Positions 1 through 11,959 are shown, counted from the first letter of the stretch. The stretch is 64,000 nucleotides of DNA from Coptis chinensis (GCA_015680905.1 CM027383.1:89610501-89674500), one strand, 5' to 3'. Numbers and translations are program-made. The notes: a model not told the origin generated them from the sequence alone.

Positions 1-129
1 ACCAGATACTTTATTTTGATGTCGGACGTGGGAAATAGTGACAATAATTACCACGGTGTGATTAACATTGTGGTTTATATAATATTCTTGAACCATAGTT
101 CTTACAAAACCGTGGTTTATACTTTTTTT

Positions 130-1720
130 TTTTTTTTAAAAAAAAATCCTGATTTAAGTAATTTCATCATATTCAACCTGCAAATTTATGAGCAACCTGC
201 CCATTTCACCATATCCACACTGATTTAAAAAAGCACATTGCTTATCGTGTAATAGACAAAAAAAAACAAACAAATTTAGAAATCCAACATGCGACAATGT
301 ATTGCTAAAAGAATTTGATAACTTTTCCACGTCAATAAAGAAAAAACCATCCAATTCTACTTGTTCCATCTATAAATTCAAAATAATGACCAACATGTTC
401 CTTCCAAAATATCAAAAGAGTAATATATTTGTTTCACCTCAAAGACTTTGGCAACACCAATATGCAAATGCTAAGATCAATCCCCAAACCTTAATTAACT
501 TCGAACCTAGCTAGCGAAGACACCATGGCCAGCTCAAACCTAGACACCATGCATGCTGGATAAACTTAAGTATTTCAAGTCGAACAACATCAAGTTCATC
601 TTGTGTGTTAAGTTTGTCATCTGCATGATCAATGATCAAGAGGTAATAACTTAATAAAAAAGATTACCATAAAAAATAAAAAAAAAAATGATAAAGTGTA
701 TGATATGACAACTTAGACCTTATTTTCAAAAAAAAAAATCAAATAAAGCTTCCATTATTTCCCTCATAAACTTCAGTATGTAATACGCACACTAAGTATT
801 ACCAGGACAATGACCAAAACCAAACGATTACTAATATCCTTAGATGTCTAATGAGCTACTACCTAATACAAAAAATTGCTTAAGAGCCACTACATCGGGA
901 ATTAAGAAATCACTGATGTGACACACTCCTTCGAATCATATTTTACAAACATAAAGAAAAAATCGATACTATCTAATCCAATTAATTTGGCCATACCAAT
1001 TGCATATACTTCATCTGGCACTTGCAAATGTAACCACGATTGGTGTAAGTGTCTAACAACACATAGACACACACACATAACAAGAACAAAGCAAAGTGAA
1101 CATGGCTTACACTTACTTTTCCAAAAAAAATAAAAATAAAAAATAAATAAAATCTTAACCTATTTGTGTCAAGGTTATTAAAAATGATCCTAACAATTTT
1201 CCACATAACACATGAAGAAAAACCAAATGTCTAGTCCATCAAAATAATAGTGTAGTTTTATTTCTTTTTTTCTCATAATATGCACACTAAAATTTGCATT
1301 CCTAGAATAACTAAAACTTTGTAAAATTTCATGTTTATAAAAACATCATGTTCACATGCCTGGATACTACTCAAAATCAAATGAGTGGAAGAACAAACAA
1401 GCTCACCTCCAGGAAATGATCAAGGTGTTGTTCCTCAACCAACTTGACATTATCTTATCAAAAACCTTCACAGAGTCCTGCACCATTTCACACAGATTTG
1501 TTTTATAAGTTATAAGTAGGACTTAATTCCTAAGTCATATTAATGCTAGAAACAATGTGCCCTAAGATGAATTCAACAAAAGGTAAAACAAATTAAAATG
1601 ATTACAAGCATAAAAACAAATAAAATATAATAGAAGCTAAACATTTAATTAAATTAAACTAGAATTACTACATAGTAATGGGGCGTAAGCAGAGCAGTGC
1701 ATTTTAGCTTTTAATTTTGT
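130..1720. other. no gene recognised
   Basis: AT-rich sequence with long A and T runs and only short chance reading frames. A minus-strand stretch near 1410-1490 looks weakly coding-like, but I could not assign it to a family. Confidence 0.5.
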
Positions 1721-1724
1721 ACTC

Positions 1725-3325
1725 CGGGAGCAAAACATGTGGATGTTGACAGCCCTCCCTTATCTACCTAACTTCCACCTGAAAAGTGCAAATAAAGAAA
1801 ATATTTATGACTAAGATTTAATTTCTATCATATAATTGATTAAAAATGAGTGATTAATGAGGTTTCAGCAAGTGATGCAAATATAAAATTTTGTTGGCAG
1901 AAAAAACGTAAGAAAATCAACCGAAACAAATAAAGAGGGGAACATAACAAATTGCACTTATGCTATAATATTAATGATTTTAGAGCAATGGAATTTCTCA
2001 TATATATATGAATAAGAAAATAAATAACTGCATAAAACAGAAAGTTCACTTCACACGGGAATGAGGATTAATATTAACGGATCCTAGTTATGAGTTTCAT
2101 ACTCAACTAAATTATCTTAATTATCTAAAGACAAACATAAAATGGAATAAGATGCAGGATCAATGCAGCTAATGAAAGCAAGCATTAACCAATTTGTCAT
2201 TTCCACTTGCTTAAATTGAGAACCAGGACTTCAACTAAAAAGGGAACTGAGCAATTCCACTACATGATCAAGATTATTACCTTGCAGATTGATTATTCAG
2301 GCTCGGGAATGAACTCGAGCAAAGTTCCTCCTTGACACGGCAGGGTAAAGTAGGTGGAGTCAGTGTCAAGGGGTGGAAACTTATACTAGCTAGGAGGAAA
2401 TGAAGATCTGGGAGGTGTAGATTCTAGCTCATTGTGAAGGTCATTAATTCTCTGCAGAAGCTCCTTCAAGTACTCAATCACATCCCCAAGTATAGAAGCT
2501 CTCCCATCTATTCGAAATGCAAAATCATTAAAACCAGTCGTAATCATATTGTCTAAGTAAAAACAAAAAAAATTGGCGATGCAAAGCAACCAAAATAGTG
2601 GCTTGTGCTTAGCAACAACTCATATTTCCATGTGTAAAATACTACCTATCAAATTAGTAATAGACGCAGACAAACTTTGAAAGTATGTGGTTCGCACTTT
2701 ACAGAGACGATATACAAAAAATATGACTGCCTTTGTCATATTCAAGTCGAATAGTAACCGAGTCAAGATACAACTTTGAATAACTCACTTGAGTAATTTA
2801 GTTCTTAACTACACTCGGTATTCCTTGATATCTATTTCTCCTTCCTGTATAGGCTTGACTAAGCAATCTTTGGTAAAATGATGAAGGTATATGCTTGTAA
2901 ATAGCTATGCTAATAAACCATTTGGTACAAGATCAAATACACCAGTTTTAAAACCTGAACACTGTTTTGAGCATCAAACTTAAATATGGAATACAAACTA
3001 CATACCATTCAGAAAAACAATAGTGATACTAATTAAAAATTAATGACTATAAAAGTAAGAATCCTAGAGAAATTCACCTTGTTGATCTTGGGCACAACAG
3101 ATCTTAGCATGTAAAGTTTATCACTAAACTTCTTCCTACGGCATCTTTCAGCCATCATATTCTTAGCAGGAGCCCCCTTTTTATTCCCCTTCTGATCTCC
3201 ACCACCAGTGATAGTACTATTCTCTTTCGAATTATTTCCACTGCCATTCTTACAATTCTCGTCCACTTTATTATTAACATTCCCCATTCCTTTATTAGAA
3301 TCATAATTAAAATTTGGCTGTCACT
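1725..3325 (-). pseudogene. ICE1: ICE1/SCREAM-like bHLH transcription factor fragment
   Basis: Seen: three minus-strand exon remnants with GT-AG junctions. Exon a (about 3325-3078) encodes an Asn/Gly/Lys-rich linker and the basic-helix region ([19 protein letters not shown], then [12 protein letters not shown]), ending at AAG|GTGAAT. Exon b (2507-2281) follows a TAG acceptor and encodes the loop and helix 2 ([20 protein letters not shown]). A frameshift near 2385 gives a stop, but the other frame continues with a Pro-rich tail up to a GTAATA donor. Exon c starts at 1778 (VEVR), has a stop and a frameshift, then reads AVNIHMFC before homology ends. Known: ICE1/SCRM proteins activate cold-response and stomatal-lineage genes and have this junction between KISK and MDRAS. 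The N-terminal half and the end of the C-terminal domain are missing. The normal ERRRR basic motif reads ERCRR. Inference: dead fragment, probably captured by the surrounding transposon. Confidence 0.85.
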
Positions 3326-3339
3326 CCATTTTTCGCGAG

Positions 3340-4223
3340 ACAGACCCGAGTAATTGAGATATATAGAGAATTAAAAAGAAAAAACAAATATGAACTTGGA
3401 AACGAGAAACTAACCCTTACTAGATGAAGTGAATTAAAACACGAACTGAGAAAAGATCACCAATTGAACAAGCTCATATGGTGCTAGTTCGTAGACTAGT
3501 ATCAGACTATAGCCATCTACACTTGTGCATGGCTTTAACGCCTTATGTTTACGCCTTTCTTCCCTGGTTAAAACTTAGAAATAGTTTACGTCATCATTAA
3601 TGAGGGAAACCATTTTTGAATATAATGTCATTATGCAATCCAGAAAAGGACCCTTTGAACAATTTACTAAACAAAATATCAAATAACCCAAGAGAGGCAA
3701 TAGAGTAGAAACCCTAATAATCAAAAATTGAAAAAACAAAAAAGTCAAAATATTTGTACTAAAATACCCAATAATTGAAAAACAAAATTTTCAAAGAACA
3801 AGGAACCGAGTATGAGCTAACCTGCAATATCATTTTTCCTTGACGAAGAACAACACTAATTTTAAAGCGTTGCCATGAACCCTAGTGAAGGAACAATATA
3901 GCAGAGTGGCAGAGTTTTAAGCGCTCGACGGTTTCGGCTTTTCCTTTTTTATTCTTCTGTGCAAGTGGGGTTGGTTTCGCCATTTTCGCTAAAATGACTA
4001 GATTGCTTTTCCCACGGTTTACCCAATTTTAGAAAAAGTATAAACCACCGTTTTGACAAAGTAGTGGGATATTCCATCACCGAAAAAGAAATTAGCCAGA
4101 TTTGTTGTATATGGGCATCTTATATCCCACTGTTTCACAAAAATAGTGGTATATATTTTTACCAAAACTAGATAAGCTAATTGTACCGTGGTATAAGTCA
4201 ATTTCCCACTGTTATTGGAAATA
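3340..4223. other. intergenic, with CACTA subterminal repeats at the right
   Basis: No gene recognised. From about 4005 to 4223 there are repeated CCCACTGTT, AACCACCGTTTT and ACCGTGGT motifs in both orientations, interpreted as subterminal repeats of the enclosing CACTA-like element. Confidence 0.5.
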
Positions 4224-5215
4224 CAGTGGTGTAGGGGTGGGCAATGGGCCGGGTCGGGCTAGCCCGTCCCTAAACATTTAAAGTCTTTCAGTTATTAGGA
4301 TCGGGTCAGCCCGATCCTAAAGTCCCCATAGAACCGGGTCAGGCCGGGTCATAAGTCTAAATTTCAAGTCTTGACCCTATCCTAAGCCCTCTTTAACAAT
4401 TTAGGGTCGGGTCGGGCCGGGCCTATATATTTTCTTTTTTTTACTGCATCAGTTTTAAAACTCATTTATATTACAAAAAAAATTCAAAGATTTGCAAACT
4501 CAAAGTCCCACCACTTTGAAATTTGAATAACAACCAATCTAGTAATAATTCTTGATAAGTCTAACAATTTAAAATGCATATCCACAATCTAATAAACTGA
4601 AGTACATAGAGACTCATATTTATATTTCAAAATTACAGTTAAAATGCACAAGACACATTTTGGAATGAGCTTTCACTGACATAAATCCGCCATTTCTTGT
4701 ACTCAAATCTCACCAAAATTACATTTAACATTGAAGAACACAAAGACAAATAAAAGTATGGAATGAGTTTTTACTGACGTCAACCTATTTTTCATTAGGT
4801 TAGTGCCCAGTGCTCATTATTGTTCTTGGCGACTAGGTTAGACGAGGAGTTATGAGGTGTACGTGAGTTGTGAGATAGCAACAATTAGGTTTACAAGTTT
4901 TTATGATATAAGACAAGTTATTAGAAGTACCCATACAGTAAAGTGATAAATTACAAAGGACAGTGTTATTTTAATTGAAAATATGTAACAAGGAGTTGGA
5001 TAGTTTTAGTTGTGTATTTTATAGTGAAATTATAACTAGGGCTTGGTTAGGGTCGGGCCTATGTTTTAGAACCTTAGCCCTGACCCTGCCTTATAAGGCA
5101 TTAGGGCCGGGTCGGCCCTGCCCTAAACTCTGTGAGGGCTTTATAGGGCTTAGGGTCGGGTCGGTCAGGGCCGGGTTAGGGTCGTTAGGGCCAAATTCCC
5201 ACCCCTACAGTGGTG
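4224..5215. mobile_element. non-autonomous hAT-type element with 8-bp target duplication
   Basis: Seen: the element body runs 4232-5207. It starts TAGGGGTGGGCAATGG and ends with the near inverse ATTCCCACCCCTA. It is flanked by a perfect 8-bp direct repeat CAGTGGTG (4224-4231 and 5208-5215). Both ends are rich in GGGTCGGGCC repeats, while the middle is AT-rich. Known: 8-bp duplications and TAGGGGTGGC-type ends are typical of plant hAT elements. No transposase is encoded. The open frame across 4975-5241 is a by-product of the GC-rich repeats. Confidence 0.88.
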
Positions 5216-5261
5216 TATACAATTTGGCATACCGTGGTTAATGTGCTTTTATGTAGTAGTG

Positions 5262-5734
5262 ATGCTAGTTATTACTTCTCAACTTCAATATGTGTTATTA
5301 AATGCTACACTTTTGTTTTACTTGATATTGGATAAATTTATCAAAGTTAACTTTTGTTTCACACTTGTTATTGGATAATATTATTTTGTACATAAGTTAT
5401 GGGTGTATATTAAAGTCAACCTGATAGTCTTAATTGTGTTCTTGTTTATGGCTTCAGTTGATGATGTATCATACATTATAGGTTGGCAGTTATCTCAGTT
5501 TAGAATGGCACGTCCAGCCCAATTTTGTGAATGATAAATACATCTTTTCTTATTGAGTTTCCATACATATTTCTCTCTCATTTATCTCTTTATAAACAAC
5601 AACACTGATATAAGGATACTCCTAATATAATCACAAACAAAACATGCGAACATTAACAATTACTGTGCTGACACTCAAGCACACTGAATCGGCCTCTTCA
5701 CAAATCACAAAATACCATTACATCGATTCATTCC
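5262..5734. other. no gene recognised
   Basis: AT-rich flank to the right of the CACTA terminus. No coding signal or repeat structure was recognised. Confidence 0.45.
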
Positions 5735-5990
5735 CAAACTTATACAATGAAACGTACTTCCAAAACTCCATAAGGTGATCTGTGTAGTGGAAGTGGGATT
5801 TCCAAGAAACCCAAGTTGCTGACGGTATATGTAAGTGTAGTTGATAGTGGCATCCAAACAGTCTTCATTGCTAAAATCTGGCGGAACTGCGGCTGAAAAG
5901 GCAATCCAAGCTCACCATAATGACTGCACAGTTGTCTTCTTCTGCTTTTGAATCATATTCAAGTAGTCAGTTTTTTCATCGATCTACAAA
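5735..5990 (-). pseudogene. unidentified degenerate coding fragment
   Basis: Seen: after a possible acceptor (CCTTTGTAG) the minus strand reads about 80 codons of protein-like composition with one in-frame TGA. It includes the segments IDEKTDYLNMIQKQKKTT, AWIAFSAAVPPDFSNEDCL and YRQQLGFLGNPTST. I do not recognise the family. The stop codon and the lack of neighbouring exons suggest a decayed fragment. It could also be chance composition, although the run of mixed charged and hydrophobic residues is better than background. Confidence 0.3.
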
Positions 5991-6413
5991 GGGACGTGTT
6001 CATCAAGTACATCACACAAAAACTCAATTTCATGCGTTTGGACAAACCTTCCACAAGACACATGAATCCTTCTAAAAAATAGACACATCAAACACTCTCA
6101 ATTTCACCTCACCCGTTACATACTTCTTCACTCCATGCAACAAAAATAAAATCAACATGGAAATAGTGAACACAATTATAGAAATCTTAAAAAACTTTAT
6201 ACACCACTACGTAAAAACAAACCCAAGACGACCTAGAAACAAACCAACACTAACAACAACAAACCAAAGTTCAAAACATATCAATAAACAATGAGAACTG
6301 TAGAAGGAGAGGATAATCAAGAAGATGAATCTTAGAAAAATCCATTATCAAGATTTGTGTTCTTGTCCTCCATGAAAAACCTTACCAAAATCACGAAAGA
6401 GAGGATAATCAAG
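5991..6413. other. no gene recognised
   Basis: AT-rich sequence with short chance frames only. It leads directly into the LTR-like element that starts at 6419. Confidence 0.4.
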
Positions 6414-6624
6414 AACATTATAACACCCCCATTTTTATTCTCCTTTTTAATTAAATATATATAAAGTTAAATAATAATAATAATAATAATAGATAAAAAA
6501 AAATAAAAAGGATAAAGATTAGAAAGATATAGGGTAAAGAGGATAAACCCCATTCCCTATTTTTAAGGAATTTTTGAAAAAAAAAGTGTTTACATAGGAG
6601 TTTACACAGAGAGTTTTAAACAGT

Positions 6625-6646
6625 GGAGAGAGAGAGAGAGAGAGTT
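6625..6646. repeat. (GA)n microsatellite
   Basis: About 11 uninterrupted GA units in the proposed leader part of the LTR-like element. Confidence 0.9.
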
Positions 6647-8219
6647 TTACAAAAATAAGAAAAGGGAGGTTTCTTGCTGGGGATTTGCTGGCAATAGGAG
6701 CGTATTACGAGTGAGTAGTCTAAACCTTATTTTCATATAATTGATTTACTAATATGGTTTAGATTAGTTGCGTATTTAATTCTCTATAATTATATAGAAC
6801 TTTGAGATCGAAATTATTTGTTTAATCAGAGACTTTCGGTATATTGAGTTACTGGCACCAAAAGTTTAGCTTTGATATATAGGTGTTGTTGTGTTCAGGA
6901 GTACTTGTATACGGTAGTGAGTAAACCATGTGTTTATTGATTGATTGGTAGTATTTTATAGGCGTGCAATTTTTTTGAATGATGTGAAGTCATTGGATTC
7001 ATGTTATAGGGTTTTGATTTTCAGAATTTCAGAACTGTTCTTAGTAATTTAAGCATAAAAAATTCGTTTTTGATCTTTTTTATATGAATCCAACGCCTGT
7101 CTACTGTAGACACGCATATCTACAATATTTGTGTTTTGTAAAATTTCATATCTAGTCATTTTGCATACTGAAATTTAAGTTGAAGTCTGATGCAGAAATT
7201 GGGACTGAAACTGAGCAGTCTGCAGTAATAAAATCATATAAAATAAACTATTTACTCTTTTGTGTTGATTCCAAAACCATTAGAGTGTAGACTTACAGAG
7301 GTACAACCTCATACTTTGACCCAAGTTCATACTTGTGTTTAAAATTATGAAAACTGACTTCAATATATGATAACTGTTTGTGCACATATTCTGGATATGT
7401 TGCATTGTAGGAAGTGTATAGAACACTATACTTTGTAGATTTGTGCAAAACCAAAACCTAATGAAACCTTAGAGAGTCGTTTATTAGACGCAGTGAGCCT
7501 CACTTAATTTGGATGAGTGACGGAAAAGATATGACCTCGACAATTATATGCGTCAGAAATTCTATTCTTCATAAAACAATTTTCTACATAGGGTTTGATC
7601 ACAAATTGCATAACGATAGGTGGAGAGTTAGAGTTTTTGTAAAACATGAAAAGGTGAGTTTTATAAGTCTTCTTTCTAACACAATTGGTCTCATCATATT
7701 CTGAGGTCTGTGGAGGTAGATATGATGTCTGGAAGTTTGACTAGCAGAAAACAGTGCGTCAGAAATCAGTTTCTGTGCACTGTGTTCTAACCTAGTTTTC
7801 GTATACTTAGAATGAGATTGAGTATTTTTGTAAAACATAAAAAAATAAGTTCTGTGTGTTAGATTTTCAACACAAAAAACCTTGATGTATTTGGACACCT
7901 TTGGAAAGAGTTGTTCCATTCGGAAGATAGTCCGTCAAAAATCTAATTTGCTGAAATTAGGATTTTTACCATTTTCAACCTAAGTTTTCTTTTAGATAGG
8001 CTGAGGTTGGGACTTCGAGTTATACATGAAAAAGTATGTCTACATACCCTAGTTTCTAAATAATTAAGTTACATGTCATTTGGATGAATATAAGAAAAAC
8101 TATAGTATTAACTATGTGGCTGATAAGAACTACGAAGGCTTGATTCCAATCTTGAAAGATTTGGATACGTAGGCAGCTTTGAGAAAAAGTGCAGCCACTA
8201 CACTACACTATATTATATA

Positions 8220-9253
8220 GAAAAAATGCATAGATGGATAACGAACTATACCCTTAATCGAACATTGGGGCCCAAACTTTTTTTTGAGCAAGTTTGGGTA
8301 TCCATGTCTACCACGCTTTGCAACGTTTGGTTCTGTTTCATTTCCGTCCATTTTTTTTTACATGGCATGCTATTTTTCATTTTCTCTAAGTATTTTCCTA
8401 TGTGGCTATGTAAAACTTTCCACATCGTTGCCACACGGCAGGGGGTGTTCATTCGGGTCGGGCACTCTGTCGGTTTCAGTTTCGGGTAGCCCGATTAAAA
8501 CCCGGTTCTTCAAGACCCAAAAAAAAACAGATTTGAGAAAAAGGTGGCGGCTTAAATAGTTATTCAAGATCTAAACCCCAAACATTTACCAATAAAAATA
8601 GATCCAAATTCCAAACACTTAAAAGTTATTTCTTTCTTGATTCCTCCTTCCAAACTTATAGTTTGGACTTTGGAATCGGAAAATGAAAATTGAAAACCCA
8701 AATCTCTAATCGGAATCGGAAAAGTTTTGAGTTGATGATTTATTGTGAGTAGTGATAGCTTTATCTAAACTAATCAACTTTTGTTATTGCCATGTTTTTT
8801 CTTTTTTTGATAGTGTATCGCATGTTTTTTCGGAAAGTAATAAATTGAAAGCCAAAGATGGTGGGGCAGTTCAAACAATGAAGATGCCACCTTAAACCGC
8901 CGTCAGTTCTCTTTCTGCCATTAGAGAAGCTTGAAGGATCGAAATAATGTTTTTTCTTCTCGAAATATTCACTAGGTTGCTATGGCGATATCTGCCGAAT
9001 AATCGATATATGTCGATTTTGGAGGATTCTATATGTCAGTATACCACAGGGCAACTTTTACATAGCCACATAGGAAAATAATTTGATTAAAAAAAAAAGG
9101 TGTTCCACATGTGAAAAAAGGGACGGAAGTGAAATAGAACCAAACGTTGCAAAACGTGGTAGACATGGATACCCAAACTTGCTCAAAAAAAAAGTTTGAA
9201 CCCCAATGTTTGATTAAGGGTATAGTTCGTTACCCATCTATGCATTTTTTTTC
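8220..9253. mobile_element. non-autonomous Mutator-like element with long inverted repeats
   Basis: Seen: arms at about 8220-8434 and 9043-9253 are near-perfect inverted copies. The left arm begins GAAAAAATGCATAGATGG and the right arm ends CCATCTATGCATTTTTTTTC. A perfect 9-bp direct repeat TATTATATA flanks it (8211-8219 and 9254-9262). Known: terminal inverted repeats of about 200 bp plus 9-bp duplications define Mutator-like elements. The interior (8435-9042) has no transposase. It contains a GC-richer stretch (8440-8515) and otherwise unassigned sequence, possibly captured DNA. The element sits inside the LTR-like element 6419-11465, so it is younger than that insertion. Confidence 0.9.
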
Positions 9254-9732
9254 TATTATATATTAGTTATTAGTTATTAGTTATTGTGATAACTATATGT
9301 GTACAATGTTAGTACTTAATTGTGTACGTGATTATGGTTGTTTAAAATGTATTCACGAGACATTTAATTAATGTGTTATTCCTGATTGAACCTTTTGATA
9401 TCTATGATTTATATAATTGATAATGAGCTGAGTTGATTATTTATTGTGTTTGGAATCTTTAGTAATGAATTATTGTTTGAGACGATGTTTGTTTTGTAAT
9501 AAAAATATTATAATAAATGAAAACTCTTAAGTATTAAAATCCAGTGTAAAAGTGTCTGGTGAAAATTTAATGTGTCGACCACATCTTTAGATCTCTCCAT
9601 GCCTCTTTGATGAAAAAAAATGAAATGAAATGTTTCTGACTAATGATATCATATGAAAAGCCGCCTTAGAGAGAAACTAAGGCATTCTCCTTGCGGGTTG
9701 GCTGTATTCCTTGAATGTACGGGAATGTAGGT

Positions 9733-9955
9733 GGGTATTCCTTGAATGTGGCTGGAATGACCCAAGGTATTAATTGAATGTGCCATGAATGACATGTTAG
9801 TGTTATGATAGGTATTCCTTGAATGTGGCGGGAATAACCTAAGGTATTCATTGAATGTGTCATGAATGACCTGTTAGTATTATGATGGGGGGGTATTCCT
9901 TGAATGTGGCGGGAATGACCCAAGGTATTCATTGAATGTGCCATGAATGACCTGA
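9733..9955. repeat. three tandem units of about 80 bp within the LTR
   Basis: GGTATTCCTTGAATGTGGC recurs near 9733, 9811 and 9893. Each copy is followed by an AAGGTATTCATTGAATGTG half-repeat and a GCCATGAATGACC segment. The related LTR at 23874-26639 has only about one equivalent unit, inverted, near 24755-24840. The open frame on the opposite strand comes from the repeat period and is not a gene. Confidence 0.8.
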
Positions 9956-11470
9956 TATTTTGTTATGCCCAAAGGAGGCTTTGTGATTATGTGTATGGAA
10001 AGCCCAGAGATGGCTGTGACTCACAAGTTATGAGTTTACAAGATGAAAGTATGTTTCATAGAGGCGATATCCCGCTTGGGACATATGTCTTGTAGTGGTA
10101 CTCGGTATGAGTGAGGCACATGGATATGTGTGATTTGGCAAATGTGTGTAGTGCAAATCGTGGAGTAGGAACTAAAGGTTGGGTTGTGTCTTTTAATAAA
10201 TGAGTCAACGAGATAATTAATAAGCAAAGTAAAATATTGATTTTACGTGTGATGGAGTTATTGCTTATGATGTATATGATTTCTTATGAGAAATATATAC
10301 GTGGTTTGTATGAGTTGATACTCACAAGGGATGAATGTACTCCTTGGGTGTGATATTTCTCCGTTCTCATAAGTAGACGAGTGGTTTTTAAGTAAAATTA
10401 TATGAATTGTGTGATGTTATGGATGTGAAGTGTGACTGTGAATAATATTAGTAAATGATTGTGATTTCTATGTGACTGCGAAATGACTATAACTTGATAT
10501 GTTATTACGAAAATACTAATGACTTGTGATAGTCTGAGATCTATGGTTATGCACGCAAAAACTTTATGACGTAATGATGTCATATGAATGACTACCCTTG
10601 ATATAGGTATTATGATAAGTGGTATTCCCCGAATATGCGGGACGAACCAGGTTATATAAATTAGACTTAAATGTCTTAAATGAGGTTTGGTTATGAATGG
10701 AAATTTGACTGGCTGAGATAAATCATTTTATTGTGATATCTAACTCTATTTTGTAGGAGGGTAGGATCTATTAATTTTTTCTGCAGGGACGTAAATATCA
10801 TACCCTAAGATGACGTGTTGGTTTAAAGGTAAGGTATACCAAACTCATATTTAATTAGGTTATCATATGTGCATTTAATCAATAGAATGTAAGTGGTATT
10901 TATGTTGTGAGTTATTTTGAAAAGTGGGAATGATGAGTACTGTTATATGAGATTCTTGGAATTTGTATATTGGGGGTGAAATCTTACTTGGGAAGAAACT
11001 ACATGTCGTTTTGGAAAACGAAACTAAATTGTCTTCCAAATTGAAATGGTTGGTAATATTATATTTGAAAGATTATTATATATATTTTGTTGTTAGTTTA
11101 CTCATACCAGCAAATTCAATTTGCTGACCCATGTTTGCTTTTTTTTTGCAACGTGGGTGTGTTCTTGGGAACATAGATGGTGGAGTGCAGTGGATAAGGA
11201 CACGTGATTTGGAGTTGCTCTTGGAGTCTTCTGGTTTAAAATTTTCTGAAAGGTACAGTTTTGTTTTGAGACAGATGTAATAGAGTTGGTTAGTTTCTTT
11301 GTAGTTTAATAATGTGATTTAAGGATTGTTCTTTTTAGTTTTCTTTTGATTTCAGTTTTGTATATATCGTGTTTGATAACATGGTTATGGGTTTTGTTTC
11401 ACCCCGAGTTTCCAGATAATTGAATATAATTGTTTTAAATATTGTCTGGAAATTTGGGGTTGACAAAGAT

Positions 11471-11959
11471 AAAGTAAAAAAACTGGAAGTTTTGAAGATT
11501 TGTAACAACTTTTATAGTTTGGCATAAAAATCTAGGTTAACGTTGTTTCATATCCGTACAACAAAAACTACGAAACAGTTGCTGATAGTAGAACAATAAA
11601 TTGTTACTCCCTCATTCCCACAATAGGTAATTCTACTGGTTTAAATGACTACCAGATTTTCATTTTTGTTGGGTTGAATCTAACGATCAACAATCGTCAA
11701 TATGTATCGCGAAGAGAATCTAACGGGCAACTATCAATGTGTTTGTCAACATTACAAGTACAAGAAGAGAGAGAATGTGTTGCAGATTAGAGAGTGTATG
11801 TTCAGATTAGAGAGTATTATAAGGAAGAGTAAAAAGGTAAAAAAAATCTGTTGAATTGGTCAAAATTAAAAAACATGGCCGATTGGAGCACCGAATCAGG
11901 CAATTACCCTTAGGGTCCCCTATTGATAAGCTTTAAAAATAAATGAAGAATACAGCTAC
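11471..11959. other. no gene recognised
   Basis: Short spacer between the LTR-like element and the first Harbinger-type element. No coding or structural signal was seen. Confidence 0.5.

Larger units (their letters stand above)
1..5261. mobile_element. CACTA-like DNA transposon, right part (left end outside window)
   Basis: Seen: the minus-strand reading from 5261 begins CACTACTACATAAAAGCACA, the form of a CACTA (En/Spm) terminus. Short subterminal repeats of the type AAACCRTGGTTTATACTTT occur near 100-128 on the plus strand and near 4025-4060 on the minus strand, so the two sides face each other in inverted orientation. Further ACCGTGGT or CCCACTGTT motifs lie at 45-65, 4010-4220 and 5228-5241. 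Known: CACTA elements have clustered subterminal repeats and often carry captured gene fragments. Inferred: one element starts before base 1, ends at 5261 and encloses the bHLH fragment. No transposase is visible. The other end cannot be checked here. Confidence 0.5.
6419..11465 (+). mobile_element. long non-coding LTR (solo-LTR-like), family shared with 23874-26639
   Basis: Seen: the sequence starts TATAACACCCCC and ends GGGGTTGACA. The flanks AACAT (6414-6418) and AAGAT (11466-11470) match at four of five bases. A GTGAGTAG splice-donor-like site lies about 290 bp in. The 10740-11230 segment (GGAGGGTAGGA..., TTACTCATACCAGCAAAT, GACCCATGTTTGCTTT) is closely matched, inverted, at 24240-24620, so both belong to one repeat family. 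No gag or pol is present. Without the nested Mutator-like element it is about 4.0 kb. Known: solo LTRs arise by LTR-LTR recombination, and several plant Ty3/gypsy lineages have LTRs this long. The lineage is not established, and the 5' TG has become TA. Confidence 0.6.

Noticed and set aside
3820-3910. possible 5' end of a further minus-strand gene (ATG near 3873)
   Set aside because: The frame stops after four codons and no following exon could be tied to it. It may be a leader of the captured fragment, but this is not supported.
4975-5241. 88-codon plus-strand open frame
   Set aside because: It lies in the GC-rich GGGTCGGG repeats of the hAT-type element and runs across its end and target duplication. 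Its composition is repeat-driven.
7599-7919. 106-codon minus-strand frame in the LTR-like element
   Set aside because: No recognisable domain and low-complexity repeat wording on the other strand. It is not conserved in the related LTR.
9666-9944. 92-codon minus-strand frame with repeated HSMNTLGHSRHIQGIP
   Set aside because: Created by the 80-bp tandem unit; no start context, and the related LTR does not keep it.
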